5,886 nt of DNA from NCBI GenBank assembly GCA_028688235.1, contig JAQTYP010000240.1:1-5886 (forward strand). The letters are read 5' to 3'. This document shows, in pieces, positions 1 to 5,822 of this stretch. Source of the DNA: Methylomonas sp. (GTDB lineage: Bacteria > Pseudomonadota > Gammaproteobacteria > Methylococcales > Methylomonadaceae). How positions within the stretch are numbered: the stretch's first letter is position 1; each line of letters opens with the position of its first letter. A model generated the notes under the pieces. The model saw nothing but the letters and a program-made list of their open reading frames with translations. It did not search any database and had not been told where the DNA came from. The position numbers and the translations under genes were made by a program.

Positions 1-136
1 TCAGCCGATCTAGGACACCAATAACCGGGTGTTTTGTGATTGCAAATACGCTGGGCCTTTTATACAGGCACTTTTAATGGTGATAAAGCTTGCTTTTTCT
101 CCGCGTTAGCGGCTTCGTCCAACATTAATCATCAAC
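1..136. other. Non-coding flank, no gene seen
   Basis: Nothing here supports a gene. The plus frames close quickly, and the longest minus-strand ATG frame (125 to 60) is only 21 codons. A plus-strand reading frame from the left edge stops at 22–24 and could be the tail of a gene outside the window, but seven codons cannot be assessed. A small hairpin, CCGC-GTTA-GCGG (101–112), has no T-run after it. Confidence 0.5.
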
Positions 137-161
137 AAAAGGCCGGAAATTCCGGCCTTTT
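137..161. terminator. Strong, possibly bidirectional rho-independent terminator
   Basis: A perfect inverted repeat has arms AAAAGGCCGG (137–146) and CCGGCCTTTT (152–161) around the loop AAATT. A run of A on one side and T on the other gives a U-tract in transcripts from either strand. It lies 4 bases beyond the phosphotransferase stop, so it should end the minus-strand bioA–rsmE–CPBP–phosphotransferase transcript. It could also stop rightward transcription from the left. Confidence 0.88.
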
Positions 162-165
162 TCAT

Positions 166-1245
166 TTATGCCTTTAATCTGGCAAAGCTATCATGGTCAT
201 CGACGGCCGCCGCGGCTCTCTCGATCAATTCCAGATTGCTTTCGTGGTGCATCATGCCGCCTATCGCCAACGTAATAGTCATCGCCTCGAAAGGATAAAC
301 CAAATGCGCTTGGTAACGCCGGAACAAAAGCCGCTCATCGACCCGTTCGGCTCCGGCAATCGTTAATTGTTCGGCATATTGGTTCAGCAAGTTTTTTTCA
401 TGCGCTCGCCTGACATCGGGCTCGAGCGCAGTCGCCAGGAAATAGGCTACATCGCCGATGCCTTCCCCTATACGCACCAATTGCCAATCCAGAAAGCCCG
501 GTTCGCTCTCGTCCCAAAAAATATTGCCCGGATGACAATCGTAATGCACCAGCGTCTTGACGTCTTTGGCTAGTCCGTGCTTGATGGAACGCCTATTACG
601 CGAATAGCGCAGTGCCGGCCCATGCAAGCGCTTTGCAATCAAACCATCCGCTCGCTGCAAGCCCCGCTTCATCAACGGCACGGCCAACAAAGACCCCATG
701 TGATTTTCCATCTGATAGGAAAACCCGTTCAACCAGCGATGGCTTTTCAGCAATGCCGGCTTATTCCAATAGCGGCCGTGCAGTCTGGCCAAATGCACAA
801 TCACCCGGCCGGCCTGTTCCGGCGACAAGGCATCGGCGGCCCGCCCCGGCCTTAGATCGTGCTCGGATAAATCGCTCATGACCAACGTCGACCCCAGGCC
901 GAAACGACTTTCTGCCGCCAAGATTCGCGGCAACTTCAGCGGGACATTGCCGGAAAGCGAGCGATAAAAACTGACTTCCTTATGCAAAAACCGCGGCATA
1001 GCGGTAATCAAGCGCGATTTGAATGCCAACGAAGGGGTCTTGATAAACCAGCGGCTAGGCACAACGTCCGGTGCATCGTGCTCTATTTCCACTCTAAGCC
1101 TGGTCGAAGTTCCCACGTCTACCGAACACAGCTGGATGTCGCTCACTTTCACGCCGGCGACAAGCCGGTTGACCACTCGTTGCGCCCACTGTACCGACAG
1201 TTCATTGGGCTTATGGACGACGATGTGACTGCTAGATTTCCTCAT
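166..1245 (-). CDS. APH/ecdysteroid-kinase-like phosphotransferase, substrate unknown
   Basis: This is a predicted soluble 359-residue kinase of the aminoglycoside phosphotransferase/choline kinase/EcKinase-like superfamily, which moves phosphate from ATP to a small-molecule hydroxyl. Visible from the ATG at 1245 are a putative ATP-binding Lys69 in FIKT, Glu90 in HKEVSFY, a hinge near VMSDL (122–126), the catalytic loop HYDCHPGNIFW (234–244, Asp236 and Asn241) and the metal-binding Asp253 in LDWQ. All key positions are present, so it is probably active. The substrate cannot be read from sequence; the CHK-like features do not show antibiotic resistance. I chose ATG 1245 because it opens the conserved part. 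A TTG at 1272 would add nine residues, and neither start has a clear Shine-Dalgarno sequence. It starts 59 bases after the CPBP stop, is last in the block and is followed at once by the terminator. Confidence 0.86.
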   Translation of the reverse strand: MRKSSSHIVVHKPNELSVQWAQRVVNRLVAGVKVSDIQLCSVDVGTSTRLRVEIEHDAPDVVPSRWFIKTPSLAFKSRLITAMPRFLHKEVSFYRSLSGNVPLKLPRILAAESRFGLGSTLVMSDLSEHDLRPGRAADALSPEQAGRVIVHLARLHGRYWNKPALLKSHRWLNGFSYQMENHMGSLLAVPLMKRGLQRADGLIAKRLHGPALRYSRNRRSIKHGLAKDVKTLVHYDCHPGNIFWDESEPGFLDWQLVRIGEGIGDVAYFLATALEPDVRRAHEKNLLNQYAEQLTIAGAERVDERLLFRRYQAHLVYPFEAMTITLAIGGMMHHESNLELIERAAAAVDDHDSFARLKA

Positions 1246-1304
1246 CACAATATTAAACAACGCTAATACCAATAAAACAAGAACGGCCTACTTCATATAA
1301 CCCC

Positions 1305-2195
1305 TTAGACCGATCCATTTTTCGTTACAGCAGACCTGTGCAGAAGCCAAAGTAGCATCGCCATCGCCAGCCAAACGCTGACCAAAGGCCCTATCACTCC
1401 GTCGTAATGAATATTGATCAAATACAAATGTTCTGATTGCTGATTGACATCGCATAAATCCTTGCTGAGTTTGATTTGCCAGACCCAGCCCGCGTGACAA
1501 CCTATGCATAAGCTTAAACTTTGCGGCAGACGGCTGCGCAGCACCGCCAAAAAGGTGCCGACAACAAATAATGCAAGCAATGCACTCAAATATTGCGGAT
1601 CCAGCCAGTTGACGAAGGCTTCCTCCATCAATCGAAAACCGCTACCTAGGCTTTGCTGCTCATAGGGAATTCTGGTTTGACTTTTAAAAAAGTGCAGCAC
1701 CGCAAAATAAAACGAGCTGATGCCTATGGCTGCAATCAACGGCAACCGGCGCTTCAAAGCGCTTAACAGCAAGCCGCGAAACAACATTTCCTCACCAACG
1801 CCGATCAATAATGCAAAAAACAGCGATACTGCGGTTTTTTCCAGCACTTTGCCCGGCGTCCAGACTCTTGCCTCGTCCCATACCAGTACATCCAAGGCAT
1901 ACAGCAACGCCAGCACCGGCGACAAGGTCAATAAGGCAAACAACAATCCCTGCCCCATCTGCTTGAAAAACGCCCTCGCCGGAGCAAACCCCAGTTCGCC
2001 CCAACTCAATTGCAGCCATTTTCGTAACGGAAAAACGCTGAGCAATAACATGATCAAGGTCAGCTTGCTGATGGCTTTATGTAGCGGCAATACGTCACCG
2101 GTCAAACGCAATAAACCATAGGCCGCCAGGCTGGCAATGGCCGACAACGCCGCGATGATCGCTATTGGCATCAGTACGACAAGCAATTTACGCAT
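1305..2195 (-). CDS. CPBP-family intramembrane glutamic endopeptidase homologue
   Basis: This is a multi-pass membrane protein of 296 residues. Hydrophobic stretches lie at about 7–30, 44–56, 83–102, 122–134, 150–170, 203–218 and 265–285. The Abi/CPBP (Rce1-like) motifs are in order: EEMLFR (135–140, the EExxxR glutamates), FAVLH (164–168, FxxxH) and a later histidine in CHAGW (His234). The family includes CAAX-type proteases and bacteriocin self-immunity proteins; no substrate can be inferred here. I prefer the ATG at 2195 (MRKLLVVL). It overlaps the rsmE stop as TGATG and has GGGGAG 10 bases upstream. The ATG at 2213 would add six residues and has a poorer ribosome site. Placed third in the bioA block, it is probably co-transcribed and coupled to rsmE. 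The membrane topology is by eye. Confidence 0.9.
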   Translation of the reverse strand: MRKLLVVLMPIAIIAALSAIASLAAYGLLRLTGDVLPLHKAISKLTLIMLLLSVFPLRKWLQLSWGELGFAPARAFFKQMGQGLLFALLTLSPVLALLYALDVLVWDEARVWTPGKVLEKTAVSLFFALLIGVGEEMLFRGLLLSALKRRLPLIAAIGISSFYFAVLHFFKSQTRIPYEQQSLGSGFRLMEEAFVNWLDPQYLSALLALFVVGTFLAVLRSRLPQSLSLCIGCHAGWVWQIKLSKDLCDVNQQSEHLYLINIHYDGVIGPLVSVWLAMAMLLWLLHRSAVTKNGSV

Positions 2196-2923
2196 CAACG
2201 AAAATCTCCCCATAAACTCTGTACGGCCGTCAACGCCGACAGCACCGCCGTTTCGGTGCGTAAAATCCTGGGCCCCATACGCACCGGCACAAATCCCGCC
2301 GCCTTGGCCAGTTGCCGTTCGACGTCGCTAAAACCGCCCTCGGGCCCCGACAGCAAGGTGATTCGATTATCGGCCGGCTGCAAATCCGCCAAGCTTAGTT
2401 CGGCGTAAGGGTCGAGAAAGACTCTTAACCCTTGCGGCCTATCGATCCAGACGGCGAACTCGGTGATGTCGCCCAGTGCCGGCACACGGGTACGGCCGGT
2501 TTGTTCGGCGGCATGCTGTACGATGTGCTGCCAGTGCTGCCAGCGCTGCAGGCGCTTGGCGTCGTTGAGCTTGGTCACACAACGCTCGGTCATCAACGGC
2601 GTCAGTTCGGCCACGCCCAATTCCACCGCCTTTTGCACCGCCCAATCCATGCGGTCGCCACGCGATATGCCTAAACCCAGGCTCACTGTTAGCGGCGACT
2701 CGACATCGCGGTCTACGAAGCGCGCTATCTCAACGCGAACGTTTTTGCGACTGACCTCGCTGAAGCGGCAGGCGTATTCGCCGCCGACACCGTTGAACAG
2801 CACGATAGGGTCGCCGGTTTTCAAGCGCAGCACAGTCCGTACATAATGACCGGCCTCTTCGTCCAGTTCGATACGGCCGCCGGCATTCAACGGGGCCTCT
2901 ACATATAAACGGGATACGCGCAT
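2195..2923 (-). CDS. rsmE: 16S rRNA (uracil1498-N3)-methyltransferase RsmE
   Basis: This 242-residue SPOUT-class enzyme uses S-adenosylmethionine to methylate N3 of U1498 in 16S rRNA, at the decoding centre of the 30S subunit. It has an N-terminal PUA-like part with HYVRTVLR (26–33). The C-terminal trefoil-knot domain carries EQTGR (140–144), LLSGPEGGFSDVE (190–202) and MGPRILRTETA (216–226), the RsmE cofactor signature. Length is normal for the family. The start is the ATG at 2923, which shares its A with the bioA stop (TGATG). The same open frame extends up to 3292, but that extension lies antiparallel-free inside bioA and its sequence is not RsmE-like. There is no strong Shine-Dalgarno sequence, which fits coupling to bioA. 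It ends in another TGATG overlap with the CPBP gene. Confidence 0.97.
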   Translation of the reverse strand: MRVSRLYVEAPLNAGGRIELDEEAGHYVRTVLRLKTGDPIVLFNGVGGEYACRFSEVSRKNVRVEIARFVDRDVESPLTVSLGLGISRGDRMDWAVQKAVELGVAELTPLMTERCVTKLNDAKRLQRWQHWQHIVQHAAEQTGRTRVPALGDITEFAVWIDRPQGLRVFLDPYAELSLADLQPADNRITLLSGPEGGFSDVERQLAKAAGFVPVRMGPRILRTETAVLSALTAVQSLWGDFR

Positions 2924-4275
2924 CAGTCTTGAGTTGCCAGTTGTATGCCTTGCCAGGCGACGTCGGCCATCAGTTCTATCTCCTGTTCGTTGATCACATA
3001 GGGCGGCATAAAATAAATGACATTGCCTAACGGACGCAAGAGCACGCCTTGAGATATGGCATATTGATAAACCTTGAGTCCGCGTCTTTGCTGCCAAGGA
3101 TAAGGCTCGCGGCTTTGTTTGTTTTCGACCATCTCGATCGCGACTATCATGCCGGTTTGCCGTACTTCGGCCACATGAGGATGCTCTTCGAAGCGTTCGG
3201 CCGCCTTCGCCATCGCCGCCGCCAATTCCCGATTGCGCCCCAACACGTCCCGCGACTGGAAAATGCCGATGGTCGCCAGCGCGGCCCGGCAAGCCAACGC
3301 ATTGCCGGTATAACTATGCGAATGTAAAAACGCCGTCAGATTTCGATAATCGTCGTAAAACGCGTCGTAGACTTTATTGCTGGTCAGTACTGCGGACAAC
3401 GGCAAATAGCCGCCGGTCAAACCCTTGGACAGACACAGAAAGTCGGGGCTAATGGCGGCCTGTTCGCAGGCGAACAATGTCCCGGTACGCCCGAAACCGA
3501 CCGCGATTTCGTCCGCGATTAAATGCACCCCGTATTTGTCGCAAGCCTCGCGCAAGCGCTTCAAATAAACCGGATGGTACATGCGCATGCTGCCGGCGCA
3601 TTGCACCAAGGGTTCGACTATCACCGCGCAAACTTCATGCGCGTGTTCGGCCAAGGTTTGTTCCATGTCGGCAAAGCGGCGCAGCGAATAAGCCTCCCAG
3701 CTTTCACCCGCCTCCCTGTAGTAGCAATCCGGGCCCGGCACCGTGACGACGTCCATCAGCAACGGCCCGTAGGTGTCTTTGTACAAAGCAACGTCGCCGA
3801 CCGCCAACGCCCCCAAGGTTTCGCCGTGGTAACTGTTTTCCAGCGTGACGAATTTGGTCTTTTGCGTCCGACCGAGATTGCGCCAATAATGAAAACTCAT
3901 CTTCAACGCAATTTCGATCGCCGACGAGCCGTTATCGGCGTAAAAACACTTGTCGAGGTTTTTCGGCGTGATTTCGACCAGTTTTTCGGCCAGATCCACC
4001 GCCGCCTCGTGCGTGAAACCGCCGAGTATCACGTGCTCCAAGGTATCGATCTGGTCTTTAACCACCTTGTTAATCACCGGATTGCAATGGCCGAACAGAT
4101 TGACCCACCAGGAACTGACCGCATCCAGATAACGCTTGCCGTCGAAATCCTCCAGCCAAACCCCTTGGCCGGACTTGATAGGGATCAGCGGCAATTGCTC
4201 GTGATCCTTCATTTGCGTGCAGGGATGCCAGAGCACGGCGAGATCGCGCCGCGCGATGTGTTGATTGTTTGTCAT
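2923..4275 (-). CDS. bioA: Adenosylmethionine–8-amino-7-oxononanoate aminotransferase BioA
   Basis: This is a complete 450-residue fold-type I PLP enzyme that makes 7,8-diaminopelargonic acid (DAPA) from KAPA, normally with SAM as amino donor, in the cytoplasmic biotin pathway. Motifs in order are WHPCTQM (16–22), SSWW (54–57), DNGSSAIE (114–121, cofactor phosphate loop), SYHGET (148–153), HLIADEIAVGFGRTG (251–265, with Asp255 at the pyridine nitrogen), SKGLTGGY (283–290, Schiff-base Lys284) and LLRPLGNVIYFMPPY (412–426). Cys19 sits where E. coli BioA has Tyr17; I recall WHPCTQM as normal in one proteobacterial subgroup. No other biotin gene is in the window. The ATG is 9 bases after the intI stop and has no Shine-Dalgarno sequence (CCTTTCCCC precedes it), so it may be coupled to intI or driven from a promoter inside intI. 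Confidence 0.97.
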   Translation of the reverse strand: MTNNQHIARRDLAVLWHPCTQMKDHEQLPLIPIKSGQGVWLEDFDGKRYLDAVSSWWVNLFGHCNPVINKVVKDQIDTLEHVILGGFTHEAAVDLAEKLVEITPKNLDKCFYADNGSSAIEIALKMSFHYWRNLGRTQKTKFVTLENSYHGETLGALAVGDVALYKDTYGPLLMDVVTVPGPDCYYREAGESWEAYSLRRFADMEQTLAEHAHEVCAVIVEPLVQCAGSMRMYHPVYLKRLREACDKYGVHLIADEIAVGFGRTGTLFACEQAAISPDFLCLSKGLTGGYLPLSAVLTSNKVYDAFYDDYRNLTAFLHSHSYTGNALACRAALATIGIFQSRDVLGRNRELAAAMAKAAERFEEHPHVAEVRQTGMIVAIEMVENKQSREPYPWQQRRGLKVYQYAISQGVLLRPLGNVIYFMPPYVINEQEIELMADVAWQGIQLATQD

Positions 4276-4284
4276 GGGGAAAGG

Positions 4285-5277
4285 TTACAGCAAATCGATA
4301 GGACTGGTCACGCCTTTGCCGCCTTTGTTTAGAACGTGGGTATAGATCATTGTGGTAGCGACATCACTATGCCCCAGCAATTCCTGCACGGTACGGATGT
4401 CGTAGCCGGCTTGCAAAATATGAGTAGCAAAACTGTGGCGTAAAGTATGCGGTGATGTTGGTTTGAATATCCCCGCCGCTTGCGCAGACTTTCTGACATA
4501 GCGTTGCACCTGCTTTTCGTCGACATGATGCCGCCGCTCGGATTGGCTACGCGGATCGATGGAATACTTGCTGGCGGCAAACACATATTGCCATCCCCAT
4601 TCCCTTGGCGCATTGGGATACTTTTTCGCCAATGCATCCGGCAGCCAGACATCCACCTTGCCCAGTCGCAAATCTTCGTCGTACCATGCCTTACGTGCGG
4701 CTAATTGCGCCCGCATTGGTTCCCGTAAACTGTCTGGCAGCATTGTCACCCGGTCTTTGCCACCTTTGCCATCCCGCACCACGATTTCTCGCCGCGACAA
4801 TTCCACATCTTTCACCCTTAAACGGACGGCTTCCATCAAACGCATGCCGGTGCCATAAAGCAAACGAATGATCAAGCAGATTGGCTCAGGCGCCTTTTCC
4901 GCTTGTTTAAGCAATGCTTGAACTTCCGCAACCGTCAGAACCACGGGCAATCGTCTGGGCTTTTTGGAACGTTCAAAGTGATCCAGCCAAGGCAATTCGA
5001 CTGCCAATACGTCGCGGTACAAGAACAAGATTGCCGATAAAGCCTGATTCTGCGTAGAACTGGACACATGGCGTTCGGTCGCCAGATAGGTCAAAAATCG
5101 CTCGACTTCAGTTGCTCCCATCTCGGAAGGATGACGTTTATCGTTAAACAAAATAAATTGCCTAATCCAAGAAACGTAAGTATCCTCAGTGCTAAGGCTG
5201 TAATGCTTGAAACGAATTTTATCGCGTACCTGATCAAGCAATTTCTTTGGTCGTGATGATGTCGTATTTTCCGGCAT
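4285..5277 (-). CDS. intI: Integron integrase IntI (tyrosine recombinase)
   Basis: This 330-residue site-specific recombinase inserts and excises cassettes by attI × attC and attC × attC exchange, acting on folded single-stranded attC. The N-terminal SAM-like DNA-binding domain spans about 11–95 (KLLDQVRDKIRFKHYS, then STQNQALSAILFLY). The catalytic domain has Arg146 (GTGMR), Lys171 (GKGGKDR), His277 and Arg280 (SPHTLRHSFATH), His303 (LLGHSD) and nucleophile Tyr312 (MIYTHV). These match the IntI1 numbering I recall. The IntI-specific extra segment is present around KYPNAPREWGWQYVF (219–233), which separates it from XerC/XerD. Length is normal and there is no frameshift, so it is probably functional. 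The ATG at 5277 lacks a good ribosome site. It points away from the array and its stop is 9 bases before bioA. Confidence 0.97.
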   Translation of the reverse strand: MPENTTSSRPKKLLDQVRDKIRFKHYSLSTEDTYVSWIRQFILFNDKRHPSEMGATEVERFLTYLATERHVSSSTQNQALSAILFLYRDVLAVELPWLDHFERSKKPRRLPVVLTVAEVQALLKQAEKAPEPICLIIRLLYGTGMRLMEAVRLRVKDVELSRREIVVRDGKGGKDRVTMLPDSLREPMRAQLAARKAWYDEDLRLGKVDVWLPDALAKKYPNAPREWGWQYVFAASKYSIDPRSQSERRHHVDEKQVQRYVRKSAQAAGIFKPTSPHTLRHSFATHILQAGYDIRTVQELLGHSDVATTMIYTHVLNKGGKGVTSPIDLL

Positions 5278-5339
5278 AGCGTGTACCGTTTGAAAAATTT
5301 ATCAATGAAAAATCAATAAATTACCTTTTGCCACTAGGG

Positions 5340-5366
5340 ATTATACGACAAGTGAAAAGAATTATA
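5340..5366 (-). promoter_or_regulatory. Candidate -10 boxes for intI inside the attI repeats
   Basis: Read on the minus strand, each attI direct repeat contains a perfect TATAAT (5345–5340 and 5366–5361), placed about 63 and 84 bases before the intI start. I find no convincing -35 hexamer at 16–18 bases for either, so this is a weak call. If real, IntI bound to the repeats would sit on its own promoter. No CTG-N10-CAG LexA site is present: 5278–5400 contains neither CTG nor CAG. Confidence 0.35.
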
Positions 5367-5372
5367 AGACAA
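5340..5372 (+). repeat. Two 12-base direct repeats, 21-base period (attI accessory sites)
   Basis: ATTATACGACAA (5340–5351) and ATTATAAGACAA (5361–5372) match at 11 of 12 bases. Their starts are 21 bases apart, two helical turns, so bound proteins would sit on the same DNA face. attI1 has comparable DR1/DR2 accessory integrase-binding repeats upstream of its core. A third, inverted copy TGTCGTATA (5377–5385) is the exact complement of 5342–5350. Confidence 0.7.
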
Positions 5373-5408
5373 TTTATGTCGTATACATTACGTTATACGT
5401 ATGGCTGA
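5352..5408 (+). CDS. Possible attI-borne leader mini-ORF spanning the cassette junction
   Basis: A short plus-strand frame runs from GTG 5352 (18 codons) or ATG 5376 (10 codons, MSYTLRYTYG) to TGA at 5406–5408. It crosses the 5392/5393 crossover and its stop lies just after the ATG (5401) of the cassette gene, in a different frame. AGGGA (5336–5340) is 11 bases before the GTG, and a weak TAAG (5365–5368) is 7 bases before the ATG. The cassette gene has no ribosome site of its own. In attI1, ORF-11 is known to help translate such genes by coupling. Low confidence, because short open frames in AT-rich DNA arise by chance. Confidence 0.28.
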   Translation: MKRIIRQFMSYTLRYTYG

Positions 5409-5768
5409 CCTTATTGATACCACAGTGGATAAGCTAGTGCAGCGGGGTTTTGACCCTATGCGGTCTCCTTTTGCACATAAGGTTGCAGTGATGCTCGTAA
5501 CGGCTCAAGGGATCATCGACAACGGAGGTTTCGAGTACCTATTTGGGAATCCTTTCCACCAAGATACTCGCTTGGAGGATTTTATTAAAGTATATGAGGC
5601 AGTTGGGGCGGCAGAATCTGCAGAAGCGTTTAGCGCTGCTTTGAGGCGTTGGCGGGACGGTTTCTCGGACTTTGATTCTTTAGACGTTGTTCTCTGGGAA
5701 AACAGCGATGCCAATTACAAAAAGCTAGAGGAGTACATAGTCAACCATGAATCCGAATACGTATAACG
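5391..5768. repeat. Perfect 12-base inverted repeat bounding the cassette gene
   Basis: CGTTATACGTAT (5391–5402) and ATACGTATAACG (5757–5768) are exact reverse complements. The arms contain the attI crossover box and the inner box of the attC, and extend beyond the usual seven-base R box into both ends of the gene. The left arm includes the first two bases of the ATG, and the right arm includes the TAA stop. Confidence 0.9.
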
Positions 5769-5822
5769 AATAAGGTTAGATGGTGCGAGCGCAACGCGCG
5801 AAGCCACCATCTGAACCGGTTG
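5393..5822 (+). mobile_element. First gene cassette (conventional reading), 430 bp
   Basis: In the conventional model exchange points fall between G and TT in GTTATAC (5392/5393) and in GTTGGAC (5822/5823), giving a 430-bp cassette of which 366 bases are gene. On circularising, the cassette's first bases TTATAC would join G5822 to make GTTATAC, the exact complement of the GTATAAC box at 5761–5767. This supports the ends. The attC bulge polarity argues against the simple model. In the alternative the exchangeable unit is 5393–5766, between inverted sites. Confidence 0.6.
5401..5766 (+). CDS. DUF4375/DMP19-like small acidic protein, cassette-encoded
   Basis: This 121-residue protein has no signal peptide or membrane segment. 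The helix KVAVMLVTAQGIIDNGGFEYLF (27–48) contains the NGGF-xx-[FL] signature, and the VYEAVGA helix (64–70) and tail LEEYIVNHESEYV (109–121) also resemble the DUF4375/DMP19 family (PF14300), judged by eye. It is strongly acidic: I count 22 Asp/Glu against 11 Lys/Arg. Neisseria DMP19 is a DNA-mimic that binds a transcription factor; transfer of that role to this protein is inference. The ATG lies only 8 bases after the attI crossover with no Shine-Dalgarno sequence, so translation may depend on the upstream mini-ORF. The TAA stop lies inside the GTATAAC box of the attC. It is the only plus-strand gene in the window. Confidence 0.75.
   Translation: MADLIDTTVDKLVQRGFDPMRSPFAHKVAVMLVTAQGIIDNGGFEYLFGNPFHQDTRLEDFIKVYEAVGAAESAEAFSAALRRWRDGFSDFDSLDVVLWENSDANYKKLEEYIVNHESEYV

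Larger units (their letters stand above)
5340..5398 (+). other. attI: Putative attI recombination site
   Basis: It lies between intI and the first gene, where attI is expected. It holds the two direct repeats, then an inverted pair GTATA (5381–5385) and TATAC (5394–5398) that could form the simple two-box core. The crossover box is GTTATAC (5392–5398), and exchange is expected between G5392 and T5393. It fits GTTRRRY at six of seven positions, with T at the fifth. The surrounding 5281–5400 is 28% GC. No clear plus-strand cassette promoter is seen here. A weak candidate lies inside intI: TTGCCT (5158–5163), 17 bases, TATCCT (5181–5186). Confidence 0.65.

Noticed and set aside
103..123. GCGTTAG and GTCCAAC motifs resembling attC boxes
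   Set aside because: They are about 20 bases apart with no L boxes or partner at attC distance (55 bases or more), and are separated from the integron by four genes. The match of GTCCAAC to the attC box is probably chance.
60..125. Minus-strand 21-codon ORF
   Set aside because: Too short, lies beyond the operon terminator, has no ribosome site and no recognisable sequence.
2924..3292. N-terminal extension of rsmE up to 3292
   Set aside because: It overlaps the bioA coding sequence in another frame and is rich in Arg/Gly without RsmE character. RsmE proper starts at MRVSRLYVE (2923).
3523..4332. Long plus-strand open frame of 269 codons
   Set aside because: It lies opposite bioA and the end of intI, whose proteins have clear family motifs. 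Its translation resembles no family and looks like an antisense shadow.
5158..5186. Cassette promoter Pc inside intI (TTGCCT, 17 bases, TATCCT)
   Set aside because: Each hexamer matches consensus at only four of six bases. The location resembles class 1 Pc, but the sequence alone does not support a separate feature.
5505..5714. Minus-strand 69-codon ORF inside the cassette
   Set aside because: Antisense to the DUF4375-like gene, with a Ser/Lys-rich shadow translation and no ribosome site.
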